From positions 1 through 36,639 of the forward strand of contig JAZQIM010000006.1 of NCBI GenBank assembly GCA_045541115.1: a stretch of DNA of 36,639 nucleotides, read 5' to 3'. The position numbers and the translations under genes were made by a program. How positions within the stretch are numbered: the first letter of the stretch is position 1; every line of letters begins with the position of its first letter. This document shows, piece after piece, positions 1 through 6,288 of this stretch. Source of the stretch: Aphodoplasma sp045541115 (GTDB lineage: Bacteria; Bacillota; Clostridia; UBA1381; UMGS1253). Under the pieces are notes generated by a model. That model saw only the letters and a list, made by a program, of their open reading frames with translations, did no database searches and had not been told where the DNA came from.

Positions 1-280
1 CATTTTGTGTAGCAAGATACGGATTAGCAACCGGTGTACTCGGTGTAATTCCTTCGCAGTTTTGCCAAGAACCAACAGCTGTCGGTTTTACAAATGCGCC
101 TGAATTATCTGCATCATACACACCTGTATTATTCATAGTCGTCATGTCGTAGATTCTATACTCTTCTACAGCTTCTTCAGCTGCCGCATCTACGTAACCA
201 ATAGTGGTCACTGGTGCAACCAATACTGTGCTTAAAATCATTGTAAATGATAGAAGTAAGCACAAAAACTTTTTAACCAT
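1..280 (-). CDS. Secreted protein of unknown function, 5' end only (partial)
   Basis: The first 93 codons of a minus-strand gene that continues beyond the left edge of the window. ATG lies at 278-280 behind an AGAGAGG ribosome binding site. The protein starts MVKKFLCLLLSFTMILSTVL, a typical signal peptide (two Lys, a long hydrophobic core, likely cleavage after the VDAAA region near residue 33). An acidic stretch (AAAEEAVEEY) and a Thr/Asn/Gly-rich mature region follow, as in secreted carbohydrate-active or surface proteins. No catalytic domain can be named from this fragment. A 7-bp hairpin in its leader (arms 334-340 and 361-367) pairs fully only in minus-strand RNA, through a G-U pair. It may belong with the SLH-type surface proteins of this genome, but that is inference. 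Confidence 0.8.
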   Translation of the reverse strand, partial: MVKKFLCLLLSFTMILSTVLVAPVTTIGYVDAAAEEAVEEYRIYDMTTMNNTGVYDADNSGAFVKPTAVGSWQNCEGITPSTPVANPYLATQN

Positions 281-711
281 AAATTTTCCTCTCTTTCTTT
301 GTTTGGTTTTTTGTTTATTGGATATATTTTAAAGTGCGCCATATATATAGGAAGAAACACGGCACACTGTTGAAAAGGAAGCAAATTATGTCGGAATTTA
401 AACGTCAAATAATAAAAATCTCATTGTAACAGAATCATAACAATCCTGTTATATTTTTATCATAATATGAAAACATAAAAACTTCAAGATAAAAATGCTC
501 CTTTTCGTAATTTTTTTTGCTTTTTTTATAATTTTAACACTATTTGTTGTAAAAATCTATAAAATAATGCTGGTGTTTTTGTTGAAATTTACCATACGCT
601 AATTTTTGTTTTGTATAATATTATTTATTTGTCACAAAGTGGATTTTTTGGACAAATATGCCCTTACTAAAGTATAGTTGAAACGCTGCTGTAATATAAC
701 TGAAATATAAG
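281..711. other. AT-rich intergenic region, no gene seen
   Basis: About 430 bp of very AT-rich DNA between the secreted-protein gene and the four-helix-bundle gene. No open frame of credible length or composition was seen on either strand. It probably holds the promoter and long leader of the secreted-protein gene. A possible minus-strand TTACAA-N16-TATAAA lies around 525-555 but is too weak to call. The leader contains the hairpin 334-340/361-367. Confidence 0.5.
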
Positions 712-738
712 AAAAAAAAATAACACACTATAGTGTGT
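712..738 (-). terminator. Intrinsic terminator after the four-helix-bundle gene
   Basis: The perfect 16-bp palindrome 723-738 (ACACAC-TATA-GTGTGT) is followed on the minus strand by a run of T residues (complement of 712-720). It lies 40 nt past the stop of the gene ending at 778. The stem is only 6 bp, so strength is uncertain. Confidence 0.55.
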
Positions 739-777
739 GTTTGTGTGACGGTGTATATGTTGTGGCGGGTGGTGTGT

Positions 778-1119
778 TTATTTGTTTTTCTTAGCGGTAT
801 TTATTGATGAAACGAGGAGCTTTTTTATTTCAATGCAATTTTCAAGAATCTTTTTATCATCATAATACCCGCTTTCAATAAGCAGTTCTATCCAATATTC
901 ACTCTCTAAACATTCTTTTAAGGCAATTTGAAGTTTAGCGATAAAGTCGTTCTTTCCGTGTCCATAAAACGCTTCTCTTATATTGGCACCAATACTTGTA
1001 GCGCTGCGTAAAAGCTGATTTGTAAGTACGCTTTCTCTTTTCTCATTTTTTATCATATTGCATACTCTAATAATGTCTAAGGCAAATTGTTTTGATTTTG
1101 TAAGTAACGGACTATCCAT
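778..1119 (-). CDS. Four helix bundle protein (23S rRNA intervening-sequence / S23 family)
   Basis: A 113-residue all-helical protein of the four-helix-bundle family first known from open frames in 23S rRNA intervening sequences. Family marks are KSKQFALDIIRV near the start, the LLRSATSIGANIREA block and the LKECLESEYWIELL block. Length is typical (about 115-125). The biochemical role of free-standing members is unknown; relatives include Avd, the accessory protein of diversity-generating retroelement reverse transcriptases, but no reverse transcriptase or variable repeat is visible here. I chose ATG at 1119 because AAGGAG lies 7 nt upstream; the frame also runs up to a GTG at 1149 without a good binding site. 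The gene sits just downstream of the tRNA operon terminator. Its upstream flank carries TTCACTATTCAC-like repeats often seen beside genes of this family, which suggests past insertion. Confidence 0.85.
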   Translation of the reverse strand: MDSPLLTKSKQFALDIIRVCNMIKNEKRESVLTNQLLRSATSIGANIREAFYGHGKNDFIAKLQIALKECLESEYWIELLIESGYYDDKKILENCIEIKKLLVSSINTAKKNK

Positions 1120-1219
1120 AAGCATTCTCCTTACCTCTTCCTTATTCACTATTACTTATTACTTCCCAAAAATCGATATGATCATTTAGGGAAAAGTGAA
1201 TAGTGAATAGGTAATAAGT

Positions 1220-1255
1220 AAAATCGACATTCCTCTGTCGAAGAATGTCGATTTT
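1220..1255 (-). terminator. Intrinsic terminator of the tRNA operon
   Basis: Perfect 13-bp inverted repeat: arms 1220-1232 (AAAATCGACATTC) and 1243-1255 (GAATGTCGATTTT), loop 10 nt. It begins directly after the CCA end of tRNA-Lys on the minus strand and ends in TTTT. Confidence 0.8.
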
Positions 1256-1331
1256 TGGTGAGCCATCCGCGATTCGAACGCGGGACACCTTGATTAAAAG
1301 TCAAGTGCTCTGCCGACTGAGCTAATGGCCC
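1256..1331 (-). tRNA. tRNA-Lys (anticodon TTT)
   Basis: Full cloverleaf on the minus strand. The acceptor arm GGGCCAT pairs with ATGGCTC (one G-U), the anticodon stem-loop CTTGA-CTTTTAA-TCAAG holds TTT, the T loop contains GTTCGAATC, the discriminator is A and the 3' CCA is encoded. Last gene of the five-tRNA operon. Confidence 0.97.
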
Positions 1332-1335
1332 GTAT

Positions 1336-1412
1336 TGGTTGGGATGGCAGGACTCGAACCTACGAAATGCCAGAGTCAAAGTCTGGTGCCTTACCGACTT
1401 GGCTACATCCCA
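1336..1412 (-). tRNA. tRNA-Gln (anticodon TTG)
   Basis: The acceptor TGGGATG pairs with CATCCCA. The anticodon stem-loop CCAGA-CTTTGAC-TCTGG holds TTG, and the T loop contains GTTCGAGTC. The discriminator is A and CCA is encoded. Four nucleotides separate it from tRNA-Lys, so the two are processed from one transcript. Confidence 0.96.
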
Positions 1413-1448
1413 TCATCACCGAAAAATATAAAGATGGATAAAACAATG

Positions 1449-1525
1449 TGGGGTGGATAGTGAGAGTCGAACTCACGACCTCCAGAGCCACAATCTGGCG
1501 CTCTAACCAACTGAGCTATACCCAC
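1449..1525 (-). tRNA. tRNA-His (anticodon GTG)
   Basis: The acceptor GTGGGTA pairs with TATCCAC (one G-U). The anticodon stem-loop CCAGA-TTGTGGC-TCTGG holds GTG. The discriminator is C and an extra G precedes position 1 (1526), giving the G-1:C73 pair that histidyl-tRNA synthetase recognises. CCA is encoded. Confidence 0.96.
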
Positions 1526-1539
1526 CAAATTAAAAAAAA

Positions 1540-1616
1540 TGGCGTGCCTGCAGGGATTCGAACCCCGGACCTACTGCTTAGAAGGCAGTTGCTCTATCCG
1601 ACTGAGCTACAGGCAC
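1540..1616 (-). tRNA. tRNA-Arg (anticodon TCT)
   Basis: The acceptor GTGCCTG pairs with CAGGCAC. The anticodon stem-loop ACTGC-CTTCTAA-GCAGT holds TCT, and the T loop contains GTTCGAATC. The discriminator is G and CCA is encoded. It reads the AGA/AGG codons common in AT-rich genomes. Confidence 0.96.
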
Positions 1617-1620
1617 ATAT

Positions 1621-1695
1621 TGGAGCGGGTGATGGGAATCGAACCCACACAATCAGCTTGGAAGGCTGAGATTCTAGCCATTGAACTACACCCGC
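1621..1695 (-). tRNA. tRNA-Gly (anticodon TCC)
   Basis: The acceptor GCGGGTG pairs with CACCCGC. The anticodon loop holds TCC, and the T loop contains GTTCGATTC. The discriminator is T and CCA is encoded. First gene of the tRNA operon, 34 nt downstream of the operon's -10 box. Confidence 0.96.
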
Positions 1696-1728
1696 ATATA
1701 TGCGTTCTATTAACAACTGACTTTGAAA

Positions 1729-1757
1729 AGTATAACAGAATAGAACGCATTTGTCAA
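1729..1757 (-). promoter_or_regulatory. Promoter of the tRNA operon
   Basis: On the minus strand TTGACA (1752-1757), a 17-nt spacer and TATACT (1729-1734), with TGT just before the -10. This is a near-consensus sigma-A promoter placed just upstream of tRNA-Gly, as expected for a stable-RNA operon. A 12-bp inverted repeat (1700-1711 and 1739-1750) overlaps the spacer. Confidence 0.8.
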
Positions 1758-1793
1758 GCATTTTTTTACAAAAAGCGTAAATTTTTTTTGTGC

Positions 1794-4112
1794 CTATAAT
1801 TTTGATACTGTAAAGGCGTCCGACTTTACGCCTATTTTGACAGTATCGCCACTCGATAATTCGGATTTTATGACCATAAAAGCGATTTCATCCTCAATAT
1901 GTCTTTGAATAACGCGGCGAAGAGGTCTTGCGCCGTATTTTACATCATAACCTTTTTTGAGGATAAGCTGTTTTGCATCATCGTCGACAAGAAGTGTTAT
2001 TCCCTTTTGTGAAAGCTCATCCGTCATATCCTTAAGCATCAAATCAATAATCTGCATAAGCTCGTCGGACTTAAGTTGCTTAAATACGACTGTTTCGTCG
2101 ATTCTGTTTAGAAACTCCGGTCTGAAAATTGACTTAAGAGCGGTATCGACTTTTGATTCGATGGCGCTGTCCTCGTCATTTATAAAGCCGAGATTACCTG
2201 TTTTAAGGTCGCTGCCGGCATTCGATGTCATAACGATGATAGTATTTTCAAAGCTCACTTGCTTGCCGTGACTATCAGTGATACGGCCATCATCGAGAAT
2301 TTGCAGCAGAATATTAAATATCTCGGGGTGTGCCTTTTCAATTTCATCAAGCAAGATAATAGAATACGGCTTACGGCGGACTTTTTCTGTAAGCTGACCC
2401 GCGTCATCATAACCGATGTATCCGGGCGGTGCGCCAATAAGCTTTGCGACGGAGTGTTTCTCGGAATACTCGCTCATATCGAGGCGTATGATGGCATCTT
2501 CATTGTCGAAGAGTGTCTCCGCCATAGCTTTAACAAGCTCGGTTTTGCCGACACCTGTGGGGCCAACAAACACGAATGATACGGGGCGAAGCTTTCGTGA
2601 GATAGCGGCTCTGCGGCGTCTTACAGCCCTGCACACAGCATTAACAGCCATATTCTGCCCAATAATGCGCTCATGTATGCGTTTTTCTAGATTTAAAAGT
2701 TTTTCGGACTCAAGCTCTGTGATACGTTGCACGGGGATTTTCGTCCATGACTCGATAACGCGAGCAACATCGTCAATCGTAATTTGAGAGTTTTTGCTTT
2801 CAGCTCTTTTTTTCTCGATGTCCTCGCGCAGTTTTGATTCGGCGAATTTAAGCTCAGCAGCTTTTTGATAATCGTCGATTGAATCGGCGCGAGCGGCATC
2901 TTCCTTGCGCTCAAGCACCTCATTTAATTCTTCCTCAAGCACAGCGAGTTCTGCGAGCGCCATATTTTTAAGGTTAGCTCTCGAGCCGGCTTCATCAATG
3001 ACATCGATCGCCTTGTCAGGCAGATATCTGTCAGTGATGTATCTCTCGGAAAGCTTAACCGCAGCTTCAATAAGCTCGTCAGAAATTTTTACACTATGGT
3101 AATTTTCGTAATATTCGCGTATTCCCTTTAATATTTCGATGCTTTCCTCTACAGATGGCTCATCGACAATAACAGTCTGGAATCGTCTTTCAAGAGCAGT
3201 ATCCTTTTCGATGTGCTTGCGATATTCATTAAGCGTCGTAGCGCCAAGCACCTGAATTTCGCCGCGAGCAAGTGCGGGCTTTAGAATATTTGCCGCGCTC
3301 ATAGCCCCTTCTGCATCGCCTGCGCCAACAATGTTATGAAGCTCGTCGATAACAAGGATTATGTTGCCAAGGCTCTTAACTTCCTCGACAATACCTTTGA
3401 GTCTTGCCTCAAACTGTCCGCGAAACTGCGTACCTGCAACTAAAGCGGTAAAATCGAGAAGATAAACTTCGCGGTTAAATAGCTTCGGCGGTACATTTTT
3501 TTCATAAATTCGCATAGCGAGGCCTTCTGCAATCGCCGTTTTGCCGACACCAGGCTCGCCAAGCAATACAGGATTATTTTTCGTGCGTCTGTTTAATATC
3601 TGCACAACCCTGTCAATTTCCTCATTTCGTCCAATGACCTTGTCAACAAGGCCGAGCGCAGCCTTTTCGCTAAGGTTTGTGCCATACGTTTCGAGCATCT
3701 TTTTCTTTTTCTTCTTCGGTTTTTGAGTCGCCGTTTTTGTAGTATGGCCACTGTCTTTGGTTGCTTCATTATCCGAATTATTTTCTTTGTTTTGATTTGC
3801 TCCGAGCGATGCAAACATCTTATTAAAAAGATTCATCGTCTGTGGTGCATTTTCTGCATCGGCAGACAATGCATTTATCATTTCCTCATCAATTTCACCA
3901 TTTTCAATGCCCTCCATCATCGTATTAAGCTCGCTGCTTAATGCATCGATGTCAGCATCATCTATGCCCATCTGTCCTACAAATTGATCAATCGGCGCAA
4001 TACCGAGCGATTTTGCGCACGAAAGGCATAGTCCCTCATTAGTCTGTTTGTCGCCTTCAAGCTTCGTTATAAAAATTACTGCAACATTTTTATTGCATTT
4101 GCTACATAGCAT
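1794..4112 (-). CDS. clpE: ClpE-like ATP-dependent Clp protease ATP-binding subunit
   Basis: HSP100/AAA+ unfoldase of 772 residues that would feed proteins into ClpP. The N-terminus is a zinc-finger module (CysXXCys at residues 3/6 and 29/32), as in ClpE and McsA; the double Clp_N repeat of ClpC is absent. A Lys-rich linker (about 130-140) follows. AAA domain 1 has Walker A GEPGVGKT near 185-192 and Walker B LVIDELHN. A middle domain with a UVR-like coiled coil lies near 395-440. AAA domain 2 has Walker A GPTGVGKT near 517-524 and LLDEIEKAHPE. The loop with LGF (TGNLGFIND) is the known ClpP-docking tripeptide. The C-terminal D2-small domain is complete. I prefer ATG at 4112, which begins MLCSKC as relatives do, over ATG at 4124, whose AGGA box lies too close. 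The 52-nt gap to the GNAT gene upstream suggests co-transcription. No clear CtsR box was seen. Confidence 0.92.
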   Translation of the reverse strand: MLCSKCNKNVAVIFITKLEGDKQTNEGLCLSCAKSLGIAPIDQFVGQMGIDDADIDALSSELNTMMEGIENGEIDEEMINALSADAENAPQTMNLFNKMFASLGANQNKENNSDNEATKDSGHTTKTATQKPKKKKKKMLETYGTNLSEKAALGLVDKVIGRNEEIDRVVQILNRRTKNNPVLLGEPGVGKTAIAEGLAMRIYEKNVPPKLFNREVYLLDFTALVAGTQFRGQFEARLKGIVEEVKSLGNIILVIDELHNIVGAGDAEGAMSAANILKPALARGEIQVLGATTLNEYRKHIEKDTALERRFQTVIVDEPSVEESIEILKGIREYYENYHSVKISDELIEAAVKLSERYITDRYLPDKAIDVIDEAGSRANLKNMALAELAVLEEELNEVLERKEDAARADSIDDYQKAAELKFAESKLREDIEKKRAESKNSQITIDDVARVIESWTKIPVQRITELESEKLLNLEKRIHERIIGQNMAVNAVCRAVRRRRAAISRKLRPVSFVFVGPTGVGKTELVKAMAETLFDNEDAIIRLDMSEYSEKHSVAKLIGAPPGYIGYDDAGQLTEKVRRKPYSIILLDEIEKAHPEIFNILLQILDDGRITDSHGKQVSFENTIIVMTSNAGSDLKTGNLGFINDEDSAIESKVDTALKSIFRPEFLNRIDETVVFKQLKSDELMQIIDLMLKDMTDELSQKGITLLVDDDAKQLILKKGYDVKYGARPLRRVIQRHIEDEIAFMVIKSELSSGDTVKIGVKSDAFTVSKL

Positions 4113-4164
4113 ATTATCACCCATTCCTCATGCCACTGCAATAATACATAATCGTCAAAATAAA

Positions 4165-4689
4165 TTATTTCTTTAACTCTTCTTCCACCTTTGTCCAACG
4201 CTCCTTAAGCTCATCCGTGGACAAATCAGGCTCAAATCCAATATTTAGATATGTTTTTATTGCAGGAATTCTCCAATCGTCCGTATTTAGACGTCCTGTT
4301 TCCATTCCCTCTTTTTTGAGTACATATTTTGCATATTGTGCAAGCAGTCTTCCTAATCCGCATCCGCGAAAATCCGGCTTGCATGCAACCATATGTATAA
4401 GGCCATCCTTCTTTTCGTAGTCACAAACTACAGTTATTGTTGCCGCTGCAACATCACCTTTTAAAATAAAGAAGCATTTGTCGTCTTCATAATTAGGTAG
4501 TTCTGTCATCGTTTTTGTATAGTATGAGCCGTCTTCTTTTTGCTCTGACAATCCATACTGAACGATGTCGAGCCACTGCTCTAGTGCATCAGGAGTGTTT
4601 GGAAAGTTTTTAATTGAAAAGCCTTGTGGTATTTCAGGCATTTGCATCTTTTCAAAATCATTTTTCCATGTCATTTTAAGCTGTCCCAT
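4165..4689 (-). CDS. GNAT family N-acetyltransferase
   Basis: A 174-residue protein with the GNAT fold. Motif A is MVACKPDFRGCGLGRLL near residues 100-118; RGCGLG is the R/Q-x-x-G-x-G pyrophosphate loop that binds acetyl-CoA. The later block IPAIKTYLNIGFEPD matches motif B. Substrate is not predictable. Start chosen at ATG 4689, with GAGGTGG eight nt upstream; the frame stays open for 12 codons further up without a binding site. It lies between ppa and the clpE-like gene in one orientation (63-nt and 52-nt gaps). A perfect palindrome CAAGTA-AATA-TACTTG sits in its upstream gap at 4723-4738 and could be an operator or weak hairpin. Confidence 0.85.
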   Translation of the reverse strand: MGQLKMTWKNDFEKMQMPEIPQGFSIKNFPNTPDALEQWLDIVQYGLSEQKEDGSYYTKTMTELPNYEDDKCFFILKGDVAAATITVVCDYEKKDGLIHMVACKPDFRGCGLGRLLAQYAKYVLKKEGMETGRLNTDDWRIPAIKTYLNIGFEPDLSTDELKERWTKVEEELKK

Positions 4690-4752
4690 TCTTTCCACCT
4701 CATATTTTATTATTATCTTAATCAAGTAAATATACTTGTTTTTGATTCATTT

Positions 4753-5286
4753 TTATTTGCAGAAAGTTCTTATGTAGTTATCAATCGCGGCTTCAATTAT
4801 CTTTTTTGCATCATCGCCGTTGCTGACCTCTTTTACTGCAGTTTCCTTATTTTCAAGGTTCTTATAAACTGCAAAGAAATGCCGCATTTCATCAAATACA
4901 TGGCTCGGCAGCTCGCTAATATCCTTATAGATATTATAATAAGGATCGCTAAAAGGAATTGCGATGATTTTTTCATCGTTTCTGCCGTTATCGATCATAG
5001 ATATAACACCTATGGGATACGCACGCACTAATGTCATAGGCTCAATCTGCTCCGTACAGAGCAAAAGCACATCAAGAGGGTCATTGTCGTCACCGTAAGT
5101 GCGAGGAATAAAACCATAATTTGCAGGATAGTGTGTTGAAGTATATAAAATTCTGTCAAGAGACAAATATCCCGTTTCTTTGTCGAGCTCATACTTTTTT
5201 TTAGTACCCTTTGAAATTTCTATAACACAGATAAAATCGTCTGCGTTAATTCTCTTCGGTGAAATATCATGCCATATATTTGACAT
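4753..5286 (-). CDS. ppa: Inorganic pyrophosphatase, family I (soluble, class A)
   Basis: Hydrolyses pyrophosphate to two phosphates in the cytosol and so pulls biosynthetic reactions forward. The 177-residue length fits the bacterial family I enzyme. The signature DDNDPLDVL near residues 65-73 carries the metal-binding aspartates, preceded by NYGFIPRTYGD. The ATG at 5286 has AAAGGA about 8 nt upstream. Upstream there is a promoter candidate, and the gene may lead a ppa-GNAT-clpE transcript. Confidence 0.95.
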   Translation of the reverse strand: MSNIWHDISPKRINADDFICVIEISKGTKKKYELDKETGYLSLDRILYTSTHYPANYGFIPRTYGDDNDPLDVLLLCTEQIEPMTLVRAYPIGVISMIDNGRNDEKIIAIPFSDPYYNIYKDISELPSHVFDEMRHFFAVYKNLENKETAVKEVSNGDDAKKIIEAAIDNYIRTFCK

Positions 5287-5317
5287 ATGAAACCATCCTT
5301 TCTATATATGTGTTTAC

Positions 5318-5346
5318 ATCATTTGGCAAATTCATTTCCCTGTCAA
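5318..5346 (-). promoter_or_regulatory. Candidate promoter of ppa
   Basis: Minus-strand TTGACA (5341-5346), 17-nt spacer, AATGAT (5318-5323, 4 of 6 matches). It lies 32 nt upstream of the ppa start codon. Confidence 0.5.
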
Positions 5347-5436
5347 AGCCCTGTAGTTTTTCGTTTTTAGATAATGCTATAAATAAGATTCTTTGTGCAT
5401 CAATTATGTAATGTATGTATTATTTAGATGCAAAGC

Positions 5437-5853
5437 TTACATCCAATTATCAATTAAGTGAATAATATTATTTAACCTTTTATCCCTGTCATCATAACCC
5501 TGCCATGTTGCTACAAACAATCTGGCTATATGATTTATAATAGTTTTTATATTTTTTGTTTTCATGATGCTAAATACGTAATCCTTAAAAACATCATTAT
5601 CAATGATTTTGAAAACGCTTCTCATATACTTTTTAGGCGTACCATTATCAAAAGATAAATATATCATTTCTTTGATTACATTAAGAAACAGTCTGTATAT
5701 CTTGTTTTCTGAAATGCCATCAAAATCAGTATTTATAAAATCTTTTAATTTAACAAACAATTCTTCTGTTGTAAATTCATACTTTGGAAACTCGTCATTA
5801 AGCATAATTTTTTCATTATGTAAATATGATAAACATCTATTTTTCAAAGTCAT
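5437..5853 (-). CDS. Hypothetical protein, 138 residues, unrecognised
   Basis: I do not recognise this protein. It is Lys/Asn/Ile-rich and looks helical, with no signal peptide, membrane segment, Cys cluster or known motif. The middle (ENKIYRLFLNVIKEMIYLSF) and end (IINHIARLFVATWQGYDDRD) look like packed amphipathic helices. ATG at 5853 has GAGGTG at a good distance; a GTG at 5862 is in frame but lies inside that binding site. Upstream are a possible remnant reading frame ending 20 nt away and a structured segment with its own promoter. Strong AT bias in codon use (many AAA, AAT and ATA) could mean foreign origin. Confidence 0.7.
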   Translation of the reverse strand: MTLKNRCLSYLHNEKIMLNDEFPKYEFTTEELFVKLKDFINTDFDGISENKIYRLFLNVIKEMIYLSFDNGTPKKYMRSVFKIIDNDVFKDYVFSIMKTKNIKTIINHIARLFVATWQGYDDRDKRLNNIIHLIDNWM

Positions 5854-5873
5854 TTTTGCCACCTCACAAAAAC

Positions 5874-6011
5874 TTAAAATAGATTCGTCAAATCATCTAA
5901 GTCCTCGCCAGATTTTTCAGCAGTTTTGAAATCATTATAGAATTCGTGCGCAATACAGATGCCCCTAAAATCAATTCTACCAGGAGTAAAAATGCTTGCT
6001 AGCAAGGGCAT
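5874..6011 (-). pseudogene. Possible gene remnant or micro-ORF (45 codons)
   Basis: A minus-strand frame from ATG 6011 to TAA 5874-5876 encodes 45 residues ending in KSGEDLDDLTNLF, which reads like a real protein C-terminus. The frame stays open upstream for about 20 codons to a TAA near 6071. There is no ribosome binding site before the ATG, and the ATG lies inside a terminator-like hairpin. It is therefore either the decayed 3' end of a longer gene or chance. The stop lies 20 nt from the start of the next gene, a spacing typical of an operon. Confidence 0.35.
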
Positions 6012-6015
6012 TTTT
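5988..6015 (-). terminator. Terminator-like hairpin
   Basis: Arms AAAAATGC (5988-5995) and GCATTTTT (6008-6015) enclose the inner palindrome TTGCTAGCAA. On the minus strand the stem ends in TTTTTA, and on the plus strand in TTTTTG. It could end a short RNA started at the promoter 6105-6133. Confidence 0.45.
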
Positions 6016-6098
6016 GCGACGCCGTCAATTGACACAGTGCTCGAAAGAGCACAAGAGAGCGTCAGCTCTTAAGAATTTTATTTCATAAAATTCTGTAT
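5988..6098 (-). ncRNA. Candidate structured small RNA or leader
   Basis: A minus-strand transcript from the promoter at 6105-6133 would start near 6098. It would fold into three near-adjacent hairpins: 6072-6094 (perfect 9 bp, loop 5), 6055-6070 (6 bp, loop GTCA) and 6037-6052 (perfect 6 bp; tetraloop GAAA as plus-strand RNA, TTTC as DNA on the minus strand). It would end at the terminator-like hairpin 5988-6015, giving about 110 nt. At DNA level an outer 8-bp inverted repeat (TTGACACA 6029-6036, TGTGTCAA 6098-6105) closes the three hairpins into a four-way junction. No known RNA family is recognised. It may instead be the leader of the 138-residue gene, or a small mobile element. Confidence 0.4.
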
Positions 6099-6104
6099 GT
6101 GTCA

Positions 6105-6133
6105 ATTATAACACGAATCTTCAACTCATGCAA
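6105..6133 (-). promoter_or_regulatory. Promoter upstream of the structured segment
   Basis: Minus-strand TTGCAT (6128-6133), 17-nt spacer ending in TGT, TATAAT (6105-6110): a full -10 with an extended -10. Transcription would start near 6098, where the structured segment begins. Confidence 0.65.
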
Positions 6134-6197
6134 CCTGCAAAATCATAAATATATATTTTTATATAAATACCGCTAAAAAACACACCTACTTCTCAAG

Positions 6198-6241
6198 AAA
6201 AAAAGCTGTAGTAAAATAAAAATTATTTTACTACAGCTTTT
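6198..6241 (-). terminator. Terminator of the purine permease operon
   Basis: Perfect 19-bp inverted repeat, arms 6201-6219 and 6223-6241, loop AAA. On the minus strand it is followed by a run of T (complement of 6198-6204). It lies 48 nt past the permease stop codon. Confidence 0.9.
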
Positions 6242-6288
6242 ATAAATCGTTATTAAACTACTCTATCGTAATTTATCTGCAAAATATA

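Noticed and set aside
1141..1220. Insertion sequence or integron site beside the tRNA operon
   Set aside because: Only imperfect repeats; no transposase, integrase or target duplication is visible.
1182..1669. Short open frames through the tRNA cluster
   Set aside because: They consist of tRNA sequence; the peptides match the usual false translations of tRNA genes.
6029..6105. Retron-type msr-msd or CRISPR-like repeat
   Set aside because: There is strong folding but no reverse transcriptase, no Cas or TnpB gene and no repeated unit nearby; reported only as an unexplained structure.
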